Shown in pieces: positions 1 to 8,074 of a DNA stretch of 64,000 bases. The stretch lies in assembly GCF_037265215.1 (NCBI RefSeq), contig NZ_CP147737.1:1302001-1366000 (forward strand), read 5' to 3'. The notes under the pieces were generated by a model. It was not told where the DNA came from. It saw only the letters and a program-made list of their open reading frames with translations, and ran no database searches. The translations under genes were made by a program, and so were the position numbers. The DNA comes from Xenorhabdus griffiniae. Lineage in GTDB: Bacteria > Pseudomonadota > Gammaproteobacteria > Enterobacterales > Enterobacteriaceae. Position 1 is the stretch's first letter. Each line of letters starts with the position of its first letter.

Positions 1-1011
1 GAATTCAATTCCCCCATTTTGGCGGAAACGCTAAAAGACCATGCCCCGCAGTTCTGGCAATGGCTTAACCGGGCAACAGCCAACTGTGAGAACAAGTTTG
101 ATCGCGTGCTGGCAGCCCTATTTATGGTGCTGGCGAATCGTTACGACTGGCAGTTGTTTCTGGAAATCACTGGCGCCGGAGGCAGTGGTAAAAGCATCTT
201 TGCTGAAATCTGTTCAATGCTGGCGGGTAAAGGTAATACTGTTTCAGCAAGTATGTCTGCATTAGAAATTCCACGGGAACGGGCGTTGATTGTCGGCTAT
301 TCGCTGATTATCCTGCCAGACCAGACCCGCTATGTGGGCGATGGCTCAGGTATTAAGGCCATTACAGGCGGCGATGAAGTGGCTATCGATCCAAAGCATA
401 AACAGCCCTACTCAACCCGCATTCCTGCGGTGGTCTTGGCGGTAAACAATAATGCCATGAGTTTCAGTGATCGCAGTGGTGGTGTATCACGGCGTCGGGT
501 AATCTTCAATTTTTCCGAAGTTGTGCCGGAAAATGAACGTGATCCACTTCTGCGGGATAAAATCGCAGCAGAATTACCCGTGATTATCCGGCATCTGCTG
601 CATCGATTTGCTGATCCACAATCAGCAAGGCGTTTACTGGCAGAGCAACAGAAATCAGATGAAGCGCTGGATATCAAACGCAACACCGATCCATTAGTCG
701 ATTTCTGTGGTTATCTGGTGGCTTCCCATGAAACTGACGGCCTGTTAATCGGTAATGCAGAGATTGTGCCGTTCAATCCCCGTAAGTACCTTTATCATGC
801 CTACCTTGCTTATATGAAAGGCAACAATCTGAATAAACCTGTTTCCGTAACCCGTTTTGGTATGGATATGCCGGGCGCACTGGCGGAGTACAACCAGCAT
901 TACCTGCGCAAGAAAAGCAAATACGGCATTCGCAGCAATCTGAGTCTGGATCTTGATACTGCCATCGAGTGGCTGCCAAAATTGACAAGGGATAACCTAC
1001 CAGAAGAATAA
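1..1011 (+). CDS. P4 alpha-type replication helicase, C-terminal part (5' end outside window)
   Basis: The frame is open to base 1, so the true start lies upstream; the TTG at 19 is only the first possible internal start. The visible part is the superfamily 3 helicase domain of phage P4 alpha-like primase-helicases. It has a Walker A loop GAGGSGKS (about residues 52-59 from the TTG), an acidic Walker B-like stretch ending LPDQ, and the sensor motif AVNNN at about 141. These proteins open and unwind the origin of P4-like satellites and islands. The iterons directly downstream match the GGTGAACAG sequence known to be bound by P4 alpha, so gene and origin form one replication module. The N-terminal primase domain is not in the window and cannot be judged. 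Confidence 0.85.
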   Translation, partial: EFNSPILAETLKDHAPQFWQWLNRATANCENKFDRVLAALFMVLANRYDWQLFLEITGAGGSGKSIFAEICSMLAGKGNTVSASMSALEIPRERALIVGYSLIILPDQTRYVGDGSGIKAITGGDEVAIDPKHKQPYSTRIPAVVLAVNNNAMSFSDRSGGVSRRRVIFNFSEVVPENERDPLLRDKIAAELPVIIRHLLHRFADPQSARRLLAEQQKSDEALDIKRNTDPLVDFCGYLVASHETDGLLIGNAEIVPFNPRKYLYHAYLAYMKGNNLNKPVSVTRFGMDMPGALAEYNQHYLRKKSKYGIRSNLSLDLDTAIEWLPKLTRDNLPEE

Positions 1012-1050
1012 TTCTTTCTGATTACAGACATTTTTCAAAGAAATATAAAA

Positions 1051-1273
1051 AAGTGTTCATTCCTGTTCACTCTATAATTTAAACCAGATATATCAATATA
1101 TTATAGGGTGAATAGTTATTTTTAAACTGTTCACAAGTCTTCACCTCTGTTCACCTTATTTTAGTTTGAGGTGAACGGTTAGGTGAAGAGTGGTGATGAG
1201 TTTTATTTCAAGCTATCATCCTTTAACAATATGAATTTAAACAAAAATATTCAAAGGTGAACAGGGTGAACAG
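1051..1273. other. P4-like replication origin region with GGTGAAC iterons
   Basis: Several copies of GGTGAAC or its complement GTTCAC lie here in both orientations: around 1054-1070, 1127-1134, 1149-1155 and 1170-1176, with two head-to-tail GGTGAACAG units at 1256-1264 and 1265-1273. A related GGTGAAGAG is at 1182. P4 alpha is known to bind GGTGAACAG (type I) iterons, and the alpha-like gene ends just upstream. The origin call is inference from motif and position. Confidence 0.7.
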
Positions 1274-1340
1274 TTTTATCCCTAATTCTTTAATACAGGG
1301 GGTAAGCAAAAAAATTTTCTCTGGAAGGTGTTTTTCAGCT

Positions 1341-1382
1341 CTCCGAGTTACTGGGTTAATGTATTAGCCCGGTAACTCGGAG
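1341..1382. repeat. Conserved 42-nt hairpin downstream of replication module (left copy)
   Basis: CTCCGAGTTACTGGG pairs with CCCGGTAACTCGGAG around the loop TTAATGTATTAG; there is one G-T mismatch in the stem. A second copy with the same loop and compensating stem changes lies at 63851-63892, also just after a replication helicase gene. Both are followed by the same AGAAGACAAGC. No T tract follows, so a simple terminator is unlikely; an origin or control structure fits better. Confidence 0.75.
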
Positions 1383-1865
1383 AAGACAAGCATAGCGCGT
1401 CAGTGTCGCTCTAAGTAGGTTAAAGTGGTTATCAGCAGGAACTATCGATGATAGAGATATGCCCTAATAATGTTGTATACCCGACATAACTCAATGTTTA
1501 GGAACGACGGGAGTACCTGCAAGTTAATGCCCAAGCAATGTATCTACATATACTCTTGTCAGTCAAATTTAAATTTAATTAACAATAACTTCAAAATATA
1601 ATCCAACGCGTTAGGTGTATATCCCAGATAATTTAAATCAGAGATCATAAAATATGTGACCTGAAGATACATCTACATTCCGAATCGTATTCTTAATCCA
1701 TTGTTTTAATTAAAAATTAATATTTACGCAAGTATTATGCAAACGCTTTAAAATCATTGTATTACAGATATCGCTGTGCGGAATAACGGATATATTTTCT
1801 CCTAGCCAATATCAGAAATGCCGTTATCATTTATCAATATTTCATATACAAGATAGAACATTTTT
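1383..1865. other. AT-rich intergenic stretch without a supported gene
   Basis: About 480 bases between the replication module and the RiPP promoter. I find no open frame with a credible ribosome binding site on either strand. It marks the boundary between the island backbone and the biosynthetic cargo. Confidence 0.5.
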
Positions 1866-1893
1866 TTGACAAAAAAACACATTAAATTAACAT
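1866..1893 (+). promoter_or_regulatory. Candidate sigma-70 promoter for the precursor peptide
   Basis: A consensus -35 TTGACA (1866-1871) and a TAACAT -10 (1888-1893) are 16 bases apart, leaving a leader of about 80 bases before the ATG at 1980. A second TTGACA at 1934-1939 has only a poor -10 and lies very close to the ribosome site. Prediction from sequence only. Confidence 0.4.
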
Positions 1894-1979
1894 GAGTTTT
1901 GTTCGCAACATAAAATGTAAAATGGTGCGTATATTGACATTTTTTACACTCTTACAAACATATATAGAAGGAAAATAAA

Positions 1980-2102
1980 ATGGATAAAGCTCAAGAATTG
2001 GAAATTGCTGTAGCCGAACTGAATGCAGAAAATTCCGATGCGGAAAATGAATTGTTGTTAGATATTACAGGTGTAGTTTCCAACAAAGAGTGGCAAGAAT
2101 AA
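1980..2102 (+). CDS. Putative 40-residue RiPP precursor peptide
   Basis: A short ORF with a good ribosome site (AGAAGGA, about 8 bases before ATG). The product begins MDKAQELEIAVAELN and ends GVVSNKEWQE. Residues 1-30 are acidic and helix-prone, as leader peptides are. The last nine or ten residues, after Gly31, would be the core. There is no Cys, and only one Ser (34) and one Trp (38), so any thioamide or oxidative change must fall on the backbone or on Ser, Asn, Lys, Glu, Gln or Trp. The gene is first in an operon of modification enzymes and is followed at once by a strong hairpin, an arrangement typical of precursors that are made in excess over their enzymes. I recognise no known precursor family. 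The core boundary is a guess. Confidence 0.7.
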   Translation: MDKAQELEIAVAELNAENSDAENELLLDITGVVSNKEWQE

Positions 2103-2106
2103 TACT

Positions 2107-2129
2107 ACATGGCCGCGATGCGGCCATGT
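2107..2129 (+). terminator. Attenuator-like hairpin after the precursor gene
   Basis: ACATGGCCGC, loop GAT, then GCGGCCATGT: a perfect 10-bp GC-rich stem starting four bases after the precursor stop. No run of T follows, so it may be a partial terminator or a 3'-end mRNA stabiliser. Either would raise precursor mRNA over the downstream enzymes. Confidence 0.65.
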
Positions 2130-2203
2130 CTAAATCACGACTAAAATTCTTAACCATATAATTTTAATTAAAATTAGTTTTTCATCTAAAAACAGACTTT
2201 AAT

Positions 2204-3292
2204 ATGAGCAATATTATGGGTGATATTCAAGATGTTGAAACAATAACAATTAATGCATTAAAAGAACTTAATAGCTTTCTATTGGTGGATGTTCGGGAAA
2301 GCCATGAATTTGCTAATGGCACAATTCCCGGAGCATTAACCCTAGGACGAGGTTTTTTGGAAATTGAGCTAAAAAACAGACAAGTTGAACTAGATCATCC
2401 AATTGTTTTGTTTTGTGCTAGTGGGCTTCGTTCAAAATACGCTGCATTGGGCTTAATTGCACTGAATTTCGTTAATATATATTCTCTTGAGGGTGGTTTC
2501 GAAGCATGGAAAGCAGGAGGTAATTCTGTAGAACAACCCTCCACAATCTTAAGCCAAACCGAGAAAAACCGATATGCGCGTCATATCTCCTTAAAAGATA
2601 TTGGACTTCATGGACAATTAAAAATCATGAAGTCTAAAATACTGGTCATTGGAGCAGGGGGACTAGGTTCATCTTGTCTGCTTTATTTGACAGCCGCTGG
2701 GGTAGGTGAAATTGCCATTGTTGATCACGATATCGTCGATTTAGGTAACCTACAACGGCAAGTTATCCATAATGAAACGATGTTACAAAAGAAAAAAGTT
2801 GAATCAGCCCTTCATACGCTAAAAGCATTAAATTCTGGCATCAAAATAAAAATCATAGATGTTGCCATTAATATCAAGAATATTCAGCCTATTCTGGAGG
2901 ATTACGATATAATCATCGATTGTACAGATAACTTTAATGCTCGTTATGCGATAAATGATGCTGCAGTAAGGGCAAATAAACCATTAATTTCTGCTGCCGT
3001 ACAACGATTTACAGGCCATGTAATGGCACGTACTCAACCTTATTCTCCTTGCTACCGCTGTATCTACCCCGAAGCTCCACCAACAACTTTGTCCCCCTCA
3101 TGCTCTGAGAATGGTGTAGTTGGAATTATTCCAGGTATTTTAGGATTACATCAGGCAAATGAAGCATTGAAAGTTATTCTAAATATAGGTGATACATTAG
3201 ATGGAAAGCTATTGAAACTTGATTTGTTAAATAATAAATATCAATTATTAGTGACCAAGAGACGCACTGACTGTTTGTGTCAAAACCAATAA
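2204..3292 (+). CDS. Rhodanese-E1 (ThiF/MoeB-like) sulfur-activating fusion
   Basis: Residues about 10-108 are a rhodanese domain with active-site loop CASGLR (Cys71). Residues about 120-362 are an E1-like adenylyltransferase with the nucleotide loop GAGGLGSS (150-157), the IDCTDN motif, a CYRC pair and a C-terminal CLC consistent with a zinc site, and the SCSENG segment where MoeB/ThiF proteins carry a conserved Cys. The family adenylates the C-terminal Gly of a ubiquitin-like sulfur carrier and then loads sulfur on it. The next gene encodes such a carrier. The rhodanese is at the N terminus, whereas in MOCS3/MoeZ it is C-terminal. A housekeeping thiamine or molybdopterin role is possible but the context argues for dedicated sulfur supply to YcaO/TfuA. 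The ATG at 2204 lacks a strong ribosome site; ATG 2216 is an alternative. Confidence 0.85.
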   Translation: MSNIMGDIQDVETITINALKELNSFLLVDVRESHEFANGTIPGALTLGRGFLEIELKNRQVELDHPIVLFCASGLRSKYAALGLIALNFVNIYSLEGGFEAWKAGGNSVEQPSTILSQTEKNRYARHISLKDIGLHGQLKIMKSKILVIGAGGLGSSCLLYLTAAGVGEIAIVDHDIVDLGNLQRQVIHNETMLQKKKVESALHTLKALNSGIKIKIIDVAINIKNIQPILEDYDIIIDCTDNFNARYAINDAAVRANKPLISAAVQRFTGHVMARTQPYSPCYRCIYPEAPPTTLSPSCSENGVVGIIPGILGLHQANEALKVILNIGDTLDGKLLKLDLLNNKYQLLVTKRRTDCLCQNQ

Positions 3293-3310
3293 ATAATTGA
3301 AGGAATTAAT

Positions 3311-3571
3311 ATGATTACTATATCATTTCCTGAATCTGTTAGCGGAAATAGACAGATTATTATCTCAGCAAATAATCTTTATGAAATATTAAAAGAGATG
3401 CAGGAGAAACATATCGATATTTTTTCTTTGATTGCGATATCTAAAGACGATAATCTTAAACTTAAACCTTTCGTTACTCTTTTTATAAATAATGTCATGT
3501 CAGTAGAGAGTAATCCTTCATTAAATGATGGTGACATTTTGTCTTTTGAAATAGCTATTTCAGGAGGATGA
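3311..3571 (+). CDS. ThiS/MoaD-like sulfur carrier protein
   Basis: 86 residues with the beta-grasp pattern of MoaD/ThiS and the required C-terminal Gly-Gly (ends AISGG). In this family the terminal glycine is adenylated by an E1 partner and converted to a thiocarboxylate, the sulfur donor. The E1-rhodanese gene is 18 bases upstream. The two Gly codons and the flanking bases (TCAGGAGGATGA) also form the ribosome site for the next gene at 3573, so translation of the two is probably coupled. It is longer than Escherichia coli ThiS (66 residues) and about the size of MoaD. Confidence 0.85.
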   Translation: MITISFPESVSGNRQIIISANNLYEILKEMQEKHIDIFSLIAISKDDNLKLKPFVTLFINNVMSVESNPSLNDGDILSFEIAISGG

Positions 3572-3572
3572 A

Positions 3573-4157
3573 ATGGATGCTAAGTTATTACAAAAAGCCT
3601 ACGTATCACTACTATATAGTGATCATTGTTGTATTACAGGTGCGGAAAAAGAGTATCATTATATCCATTCTACAATGGATCACGACAGACTGGTAGTTGA
3701 GCGGGCTGCTCGTCGCAGAAATTTACGTACAGTACTTTATGCAGATATGCATTTTTCTCCACGCTTTTTTAGTAAGGATTTTTTCCTTAAGCTTGTAAAT
3801 TTATATTGTGATTCGGATAGTTTCTGGAATTGGAATAGTAGAACATTGATTGAAAGCTTTTGCTATTTTGTTTATACAAATGCAGATTTGATGGAAGAAG
3901 AAAAAATTCCTTTTCTTATTGATGGTATTTATTCTGGCATTTCTACCGGAATGACAAACTCACCATGGAGTTCTACAATTTCCAGAAATAATGAAAAATC
4001 CATAACAGAAGAAATTAACTGTGATCGTTATTTTACTCTATCTAAATTAGATACAATAAACTCTCTCAAGGAAATAATTTTTAAAAATAAATTAGCTAAG
4101 CTTCGCTTTCATAACGAAAGTGGCAAAGTGGCATTATCCTGTCGGGAGGTTGTATGA
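3573..4157 (+). CDS. Unknown protein, candidate partner of the MNIO-like oxidase
   Basis: 194 residues, soluble, rich in aromatic residues, with no signal peptide or membrane segment. I recognise no named domain. Features include HYIHSTMDHD near residue 32 and a basic ERAARRRNLR stretch near residue 48. Its stop overlaps the start of the DUF692/MNIO-like gene (ATGA at 4154-4157), the arrangement seen for oxidase-partner pairs such as MbnB-MbnC and TglH-TglI, where the partner binds the substrate leader. Its size is close to MbnC. The partner role is inference from position and size; there is no motif to prove it. Confidence 0.5.
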   Translation: MDAKLLQKAYVSLLYSDHCCITGAEKEYHYIHSTMDHDRLVVERAARRRNLRTVLYADMHFSPRFFSKDFFLKLVNLYCDSDSFWNWNSRTLIESFCYFVYTNADLMEEEKIPFLIDGIYSGISTGMTNSPWSSTISRNNEKSITEEINCDRYFTLSKLDTINSLKEIIFKNKLAKLRFHNESGKVALSCREVV

Positions 4158-4987
4158 ATGCACGAGTAGGGTTAGGAATTGATTATACACATAATTATGG
4201 TTATGACTTAACTAAATTATTACAATTAGCGCAAAACGGAATTAGTCATTTATCTGTCGTGGCCATACCTAATGAGGATGTTGCACAAGCTTTTCGTAAT
4301 AAATATCCTCAATATCCTATCATTCATCATTTTTCTGGAATGGAGCCAGCAGGTATTGATGGATTACGCTCTGATGTGCTTGTAAGGCAAAATGCCATTA
4401 GTGAGACTCTCCAGGCATACTGGTGTCTGGAAGATATCGGTATCTGGAATATTGGCCCTTACAACTTACCTTATTTTGCTGCGCCAGTACTTTGTGAATC
4501 CGTTCTTTCTATGGCAATTGAAGGTGTGAAAACGATTCAGTCTGTTTCCAGTATTCCTTTTTCTGCGGAAATACCTTCTTTCAGCATTGTTGCAGGAGAA
4601 ATGGCTTTAGGTGAGTTTTTCCATCGGCTAGTTGATGCGACAGACTGTAATATTGTTTTAGACATCAGCCACGTATTTTCATATGCCATTTATTGTGATC
4701 TACAGCCACCGGATGTATTAGCTAGCCTTCCATTGACCTCAGTGAACGAAATTCATATTGCTGGGGGGAGTGTACACCCAAACCATTCATGGAGATACCG
4801 TGATACACACTCAGAACCAATTGTTGATAGTGTTTTCCCACTGTTGGAACAGGCACTAGCTCAGTGCCCAAATCTGAAAGCTGTGACATATGAGTTAGGG
4901 GTGGGAATTACTCCAATTGTGATCCGTACAGATTTACAGAATATTGAAGATATTTGTCAACGAATGGCGTTTATCCCTTCATTCTGA
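4154..4987 (+). CDS. DUF692/MNIO-family-like multinuclear iron oxidase
   Basis: 277 residues with the TIM-barrel landmarks of DUF692 proteins (MbnB, TglH): AEIPSF near 135 in place of the usual ENxSSY, LDISHVFSYA near 170 in place of LDxxNxY, NEIHIAGG near 200, and RDTHSEPIVD near 220, which matches the metal-binding DTHxxPV segment. These enzymes use two or three iron ions to rearrange Cys, Asp or Asn side chains or backbone in peptides. The precursor here has no Cys, so the chemistry would differ from methanobactin or 3-thiaglutamate formation. The N-terminal GIDYTH segment differs from the usual GxRxxH, so this is a distant member. It is translationally coupled to the upstream unknown gene. 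Confidence 0.75.
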   Translation: MNARVGLGIDYTHNYGYDLTKLLQLAQNGISHLSVVAIPNEDVAQAFRNKYPQYPIIHHFSGMEPAGIDGLRSDVLVRQNAISETLQAYWCLEDIGIWNIGPYNLPYFAAPVLCESVLSMAIEGVKTIQSVSSIPFSAEIPSFSIVAGEMALGEFFHRLVDATDCNIVLDISHVFSYAIYCDLQPPDVLASLPLTSVNEIHIAGGSVHPNHSWRYRDTHSEPIVDSVFPLLEQALAQCPNLKAVTYELGVGITPIVIRTDLQNIEDICQRMAFIPSF

Positions 4988-5041
4988 ATAAACAAACAGA
5001 GCTGATAATCAGGTTGTTGCAAATTTAAAGGTAATGAGTAT

Positions 5042-8000
5042 ATGGAAAATGATAAAACATCTATTCTTCTTATCGATAGTGCTAAAAAAAATCAGTTATC
5101 CAAGCTTAATGACGTTTCTCAACAGAATAATTTACATAATCATACCGCTAAAATCGCTAATATTTTATCACAAATACCTTTTCCATGGACAACACAAGTC
5201 TCTCTGGATTTAATATCAGCCAGCTACTTGGATGCGTTTGAGCAAGGATATTCAGAGTTGCGCACTCATATATATGAGCGTTTTGGCATCTGCCCTATAG
5301 AAGCACATGCATACTCTCTGCCAGAGAATGAATATATTACAGATATTCATACCTCATTATCTACATTCCATGATAAAGCACTAGCTCCTTATGTTTTGGC
5401 TTCTGTAGGCCATGATTTTGGTCGCCAGCGTTTTCCTGGGTCATGCAGTGAAACTATTGGCGTAGGATTATTATGCCATAATGGCAGTATTCCAGGTATG
5501 ACGCCTTTAGGATGGGGTAATATCGAGTTTTTGGTCAAAGAATGTGACTATTCCACCTACGACGAACAAGGGGCACTAACCACAACAAAAGGTACCTCTG
5601 CGGCAGTAGTCTATCTCGCCAGTCTGGCTGGAAAACTTCATTCGTGGCTAAAAAGAAATCAAATGGTCTATGATCGCCATGCTTTACATGCAGCCATGAT
5701 TTGCATGAGCCAAGCATTTCAAGGTAGATATCTTTTTGATGATGTATCAGAGCAAAAATGTATGCCTCAAACATGGAGTATTCCTTTGAAGCGTTCGAAG
5801 GAAGCAGAAATACTGCTTACGCTTACTCCAAACACATCCGTCAGAAACAATCAAATTGCATTGGTCGTTTCTTATCAAGCGTCCATTGCCAGACAAACAC
5901 GCCTGACAACCGTAGTCAATGGTCAAGAAATTGTAGGGCAAAGAGGTACATTATTAATACCAGCTCATTTGCTTGAAAAATCCCCCCTTAATATTACAGT
6001 ATACGCTGTAGGACGTCTCGATCATGTGACAGTGGCATGTCAGAACACACTGGTAATGAAATGTATTAGCTCGCAACTACTTGTCGCGCCTGACGATGAA
6101 ATTATTGTTGGTATCTCTGCAAGTCACGATGCTTCTGCTTGTGTGATGATTAACGGAAAAATTCGTTATGGAATTCAGCTTGAGCGTTTAACCCGTGTCA
6201 AACACGATGGAAGCCAATCCCTCAATACTACTTTAGCTGTAGATTATTGTCTGAATGCCGCTGGTTTAATGCGGGAAGATGTAAGCTGTTTTGCCTATAA
6301 TATTCAATCAGTGACTCCGGAGTATATCGGGCTAAATCAGCCTGTTTGTAGTACAGATTTTTCGTTGTTTGATCCCTTCTCTCCAGAGGCTATAGTTGTT
6401 AGCCATCATCTGTGTCACGCATTTGCCGCTTGGTCGGGGTCAAAGTTTTCCAGAGGAAATGTAGTGGTAGCGGATGGTTCCGGAGGTAGTGTCGTAGGAC
6501 AAAATGATTTACTCATCTCTGGGCAAGAGTTTTCTGAGTATTTAAATGCTGGACTTAAAGAGTATAAACCGGAATTGCATGTAGTTTCTCATTATACCTT
6601 TTGTGAAAATGGATATACGCTGCTAGCCCGTGAATACAGCCCATCATTTAATATTCGAACTGGAAGTCGCTCATTGGGTGAGGCTTATGCCTCTGTGAGC
6701 CAACTTGTTTTTAATTCTTGGCACGCTTCTGGAAAATTAATGGGGCTTGCACCTTATGGTATACCAAAATTTGCTGAGGAGATTGCGATTGAAAGCCCGC
6801 AGGGTATTTCTTTTGGTTATACTTGGAAGCAAAAATTTAGCAAGAAAACACTTAACGTGATGGATTACGCAGATCTGGCCGCTTCGGTACAACTCGTTCT
6901 GGAAAAAGGGATTTTTTCTCGCTTAGAGCATTACCACATAACTAATAATGAACCTCTTGTCATGACAGGAGGTGTTGCTCTAAATTCTGTAGTGAACTAT
7001 AAGGTGCGTCAGAACTTTCAATTACGTGATTTCTATTTATTCCCAGCTCAACATGATGCTGGTATTTCTATCGGTGCCGCTAATGCTGCTTATTATAAAA
7101 GGCATAACCGAATTCTTAGTGATGCTTTTAATCACGATTATCTGGGAAAAGTTTACAGATATGAAGATATTTCCAGAGCCCTTAACTTATTTGCTGATAG
7201 GGTAATAGTGAAACCTATTGATACTGTTACACTAGCCGAACGGTTACATGCGGGACAGATCATTGGTTACTACTCCTGTACTAAAGGGTCTGAATTTGGT
7301 CCACGTGCGTTGGGTGCCCGTTCAATACTAGCTAGCCCTTGCTCGATGGATACATGGAAATTCATCAATCGCTGGGTGAAGTTCCGTGAGGATTTTCGTC
7401 CTTTTGCGCCGATGGTTGCTACTGAGCACCTAGGTCGTTATTTCGAAGGTGAAGGTGACTATAAATATATGCTTGAAGTGCTGCCAGTTCGTCCTGAATA
7501 CCGGGAGCAACTTGCCGCTATCACGCATATAGATGGTTCAGCACGTGTACAAACAGTGTCTGTCAATGATAATGAAGAAATCCATGCTTTGCTCTCCGCA
7601 TTTGGCAAACTTTCTGGATTTCCCGTTTTACTGAATACATCGTTTAATGTTCGTGGAAAACCTATCGTAGAACGGGCAGAACAGGCAATCGAAATGTTGC
7701 TTTCCACCCATATTGATGCGGTGGTATTCGGTGACTATATAGTCGAACTATTCGCTCCATCGTTTACTCCAGAAGTAGTTCCAGGATTGTTATGTTTGAG
7801 CCCTGGTTGTAGCTTAAAAAGCAGTCTAGAGAAAAATCAACTGCGTCATATAATAAGCCACGAATACCAAGATAATAATCAAATTATTACTGCCTCGCTA
7901 TATCAGGCTCTTTTACTATTAGTGAAGCAAATGTCTCTGGCGGATACCCAAGCTGTATATGATGAGTTAAGCCCTGAGCTAAGGAAAGCAGTGATGCACT

Positions 8001-8074
8001 ATGTTCGATTGAAATTTCTTAATATTGCACGTGATTTTACTGAGGAATTTGAGTGTGACGATCTCCATCACTGA
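5042..8074 (+). CDS. Subtilase-carbamoyltransferase fusion protein
   Basis: 1010 residues in two parts. Residues 1-about 230 resemble a compact subtilisin-like protease: ILLIDSA (Asp12), a His34 segment aligning with HGTHVAGI, ASVGHDFG near 120-127, PGSCSETIGVG near 132, and GTSAA with Ser186. The usual oxyanion Asn in GN is His124. Residues about 354-935 are a NodU/TobZ/CmcH-type O-carbamoyltransferase: GISASHDASA, SHHLCHAFAAW (454-464), VADGSGG, GLAPYG, TGGVALN, HDAGISIGAA, GPRALGARS, REDFRPFAP and LNTSFNVRGKP. That family moves carbamoyl from carbamoyl phosphate via carbamoyl-AMP to hydroxyl or amine groups. Between them lies a beta-rich linker. A likely role is leader removal plus carbamoylation (Ser34 of the precursor is a possible acceptor). 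I know no described fusion of this kind. There is no signal peptide, so it should act in the cytoplasm. Confidence 0.8.
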   Translation: MENDKTSILLIDSAKKNQLSKLNDVSQQNNLHNHTAKIANILSQIPFPWTTQVSLDLISASYLDAFEQGYSELRTHIYERFGICPIEAHAYSLPENEYITDIHTSLSTFHDKALAPYVLASVGHDFGRQRFPGSCSETIGVGLLCHNGSIPGMTPLGWGNIEFLVKECDYSTYDEQGALTTTKGTSAAVVYLASLAGKLHSWLKRNQMVYDRHALHAAMICMSQAFQGRYLFDDVSEQKCMPQTWSIPLKRSKEAEILLTLTPNTSVRNNQIALVVSYQASIARQTRLTTVVNGQEIVGQRGTLLIPAHLLEKSPLNITVYAVGRLDHVTVACQNTLVMKCISSQLLVAPDDEIIVGISASHDASACVMINGKIRYGIQLERLTRVKHDGSQSLNTTLAVDYCLNAAGLMREDVSCFAYNIQSVTPEYIGLNQPVCSTDFSLFDPFSPEAIVVSHHLCHAFAAWSGSKFSRGNVVVADGSGGSVVGQNDLLISGQEFSEYLNAGLKEYKPELHVVSHYTFCENGYTLLAREYSPSFNIRTGSRSLGEAYASVSQLVFNSWHASGKLMGLAPYGIPKFAEEIAIESPQGISFGYTWKQKFSKKTLNVMDYADLAASVQLVLEKGIFSRLEHYHITNNEPLVMTGGVALNSVVNYKVRQNFQLRDFYLFPAQHDAGISIGAANAAYYKRHNRILSDAFNHDYLGKVYRYEDISRALNLFADRVIVKPIDTVTLAERLHAGQIIGYYSCTKGSEFGPRALGARSILASPCSMDTWKFINRWVKFREDFRPFAPMVATEHLGRYFEGEGDYKYMLEVLPVRPEYREQLAAITHIDGSARVQTVSVNDNEEIHALLSAFGKLSGFPVLLNTSFNVRGKPIVERAEQAIEMLLSTHIDAVVFGDYIVELFAPSFTPEVVPGLLCLSPGCSLKSSLEKNQLRHIISHEYQDNNQIITASLYQALLLLVKQMSLADTQAVYDELSPELRKAVMHYVRLKFLNIARDFTEEFECDDLHH

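Noticed and set aside
1934..1966. TTGACA at 1934 with TATATA at 1961 as the precursor promoter
   Set aside because: Spacing of 21 bases is too long and the transcript would start within the ribosome site.
2204..3571. Housekeeping thiamine or molybdopterin genes
   Set aside because: No thiamine or molybdopterin partner genes nearby, and the pair sits in the middle of a peptide-modification operon; a dedicated role is more likely, though not proven.
8025..8054. TTG start for the YcaO gene ten codons upstream
   Set aside because: No ribosome site there, while GTG 8055 has GAGGA at the right distance.
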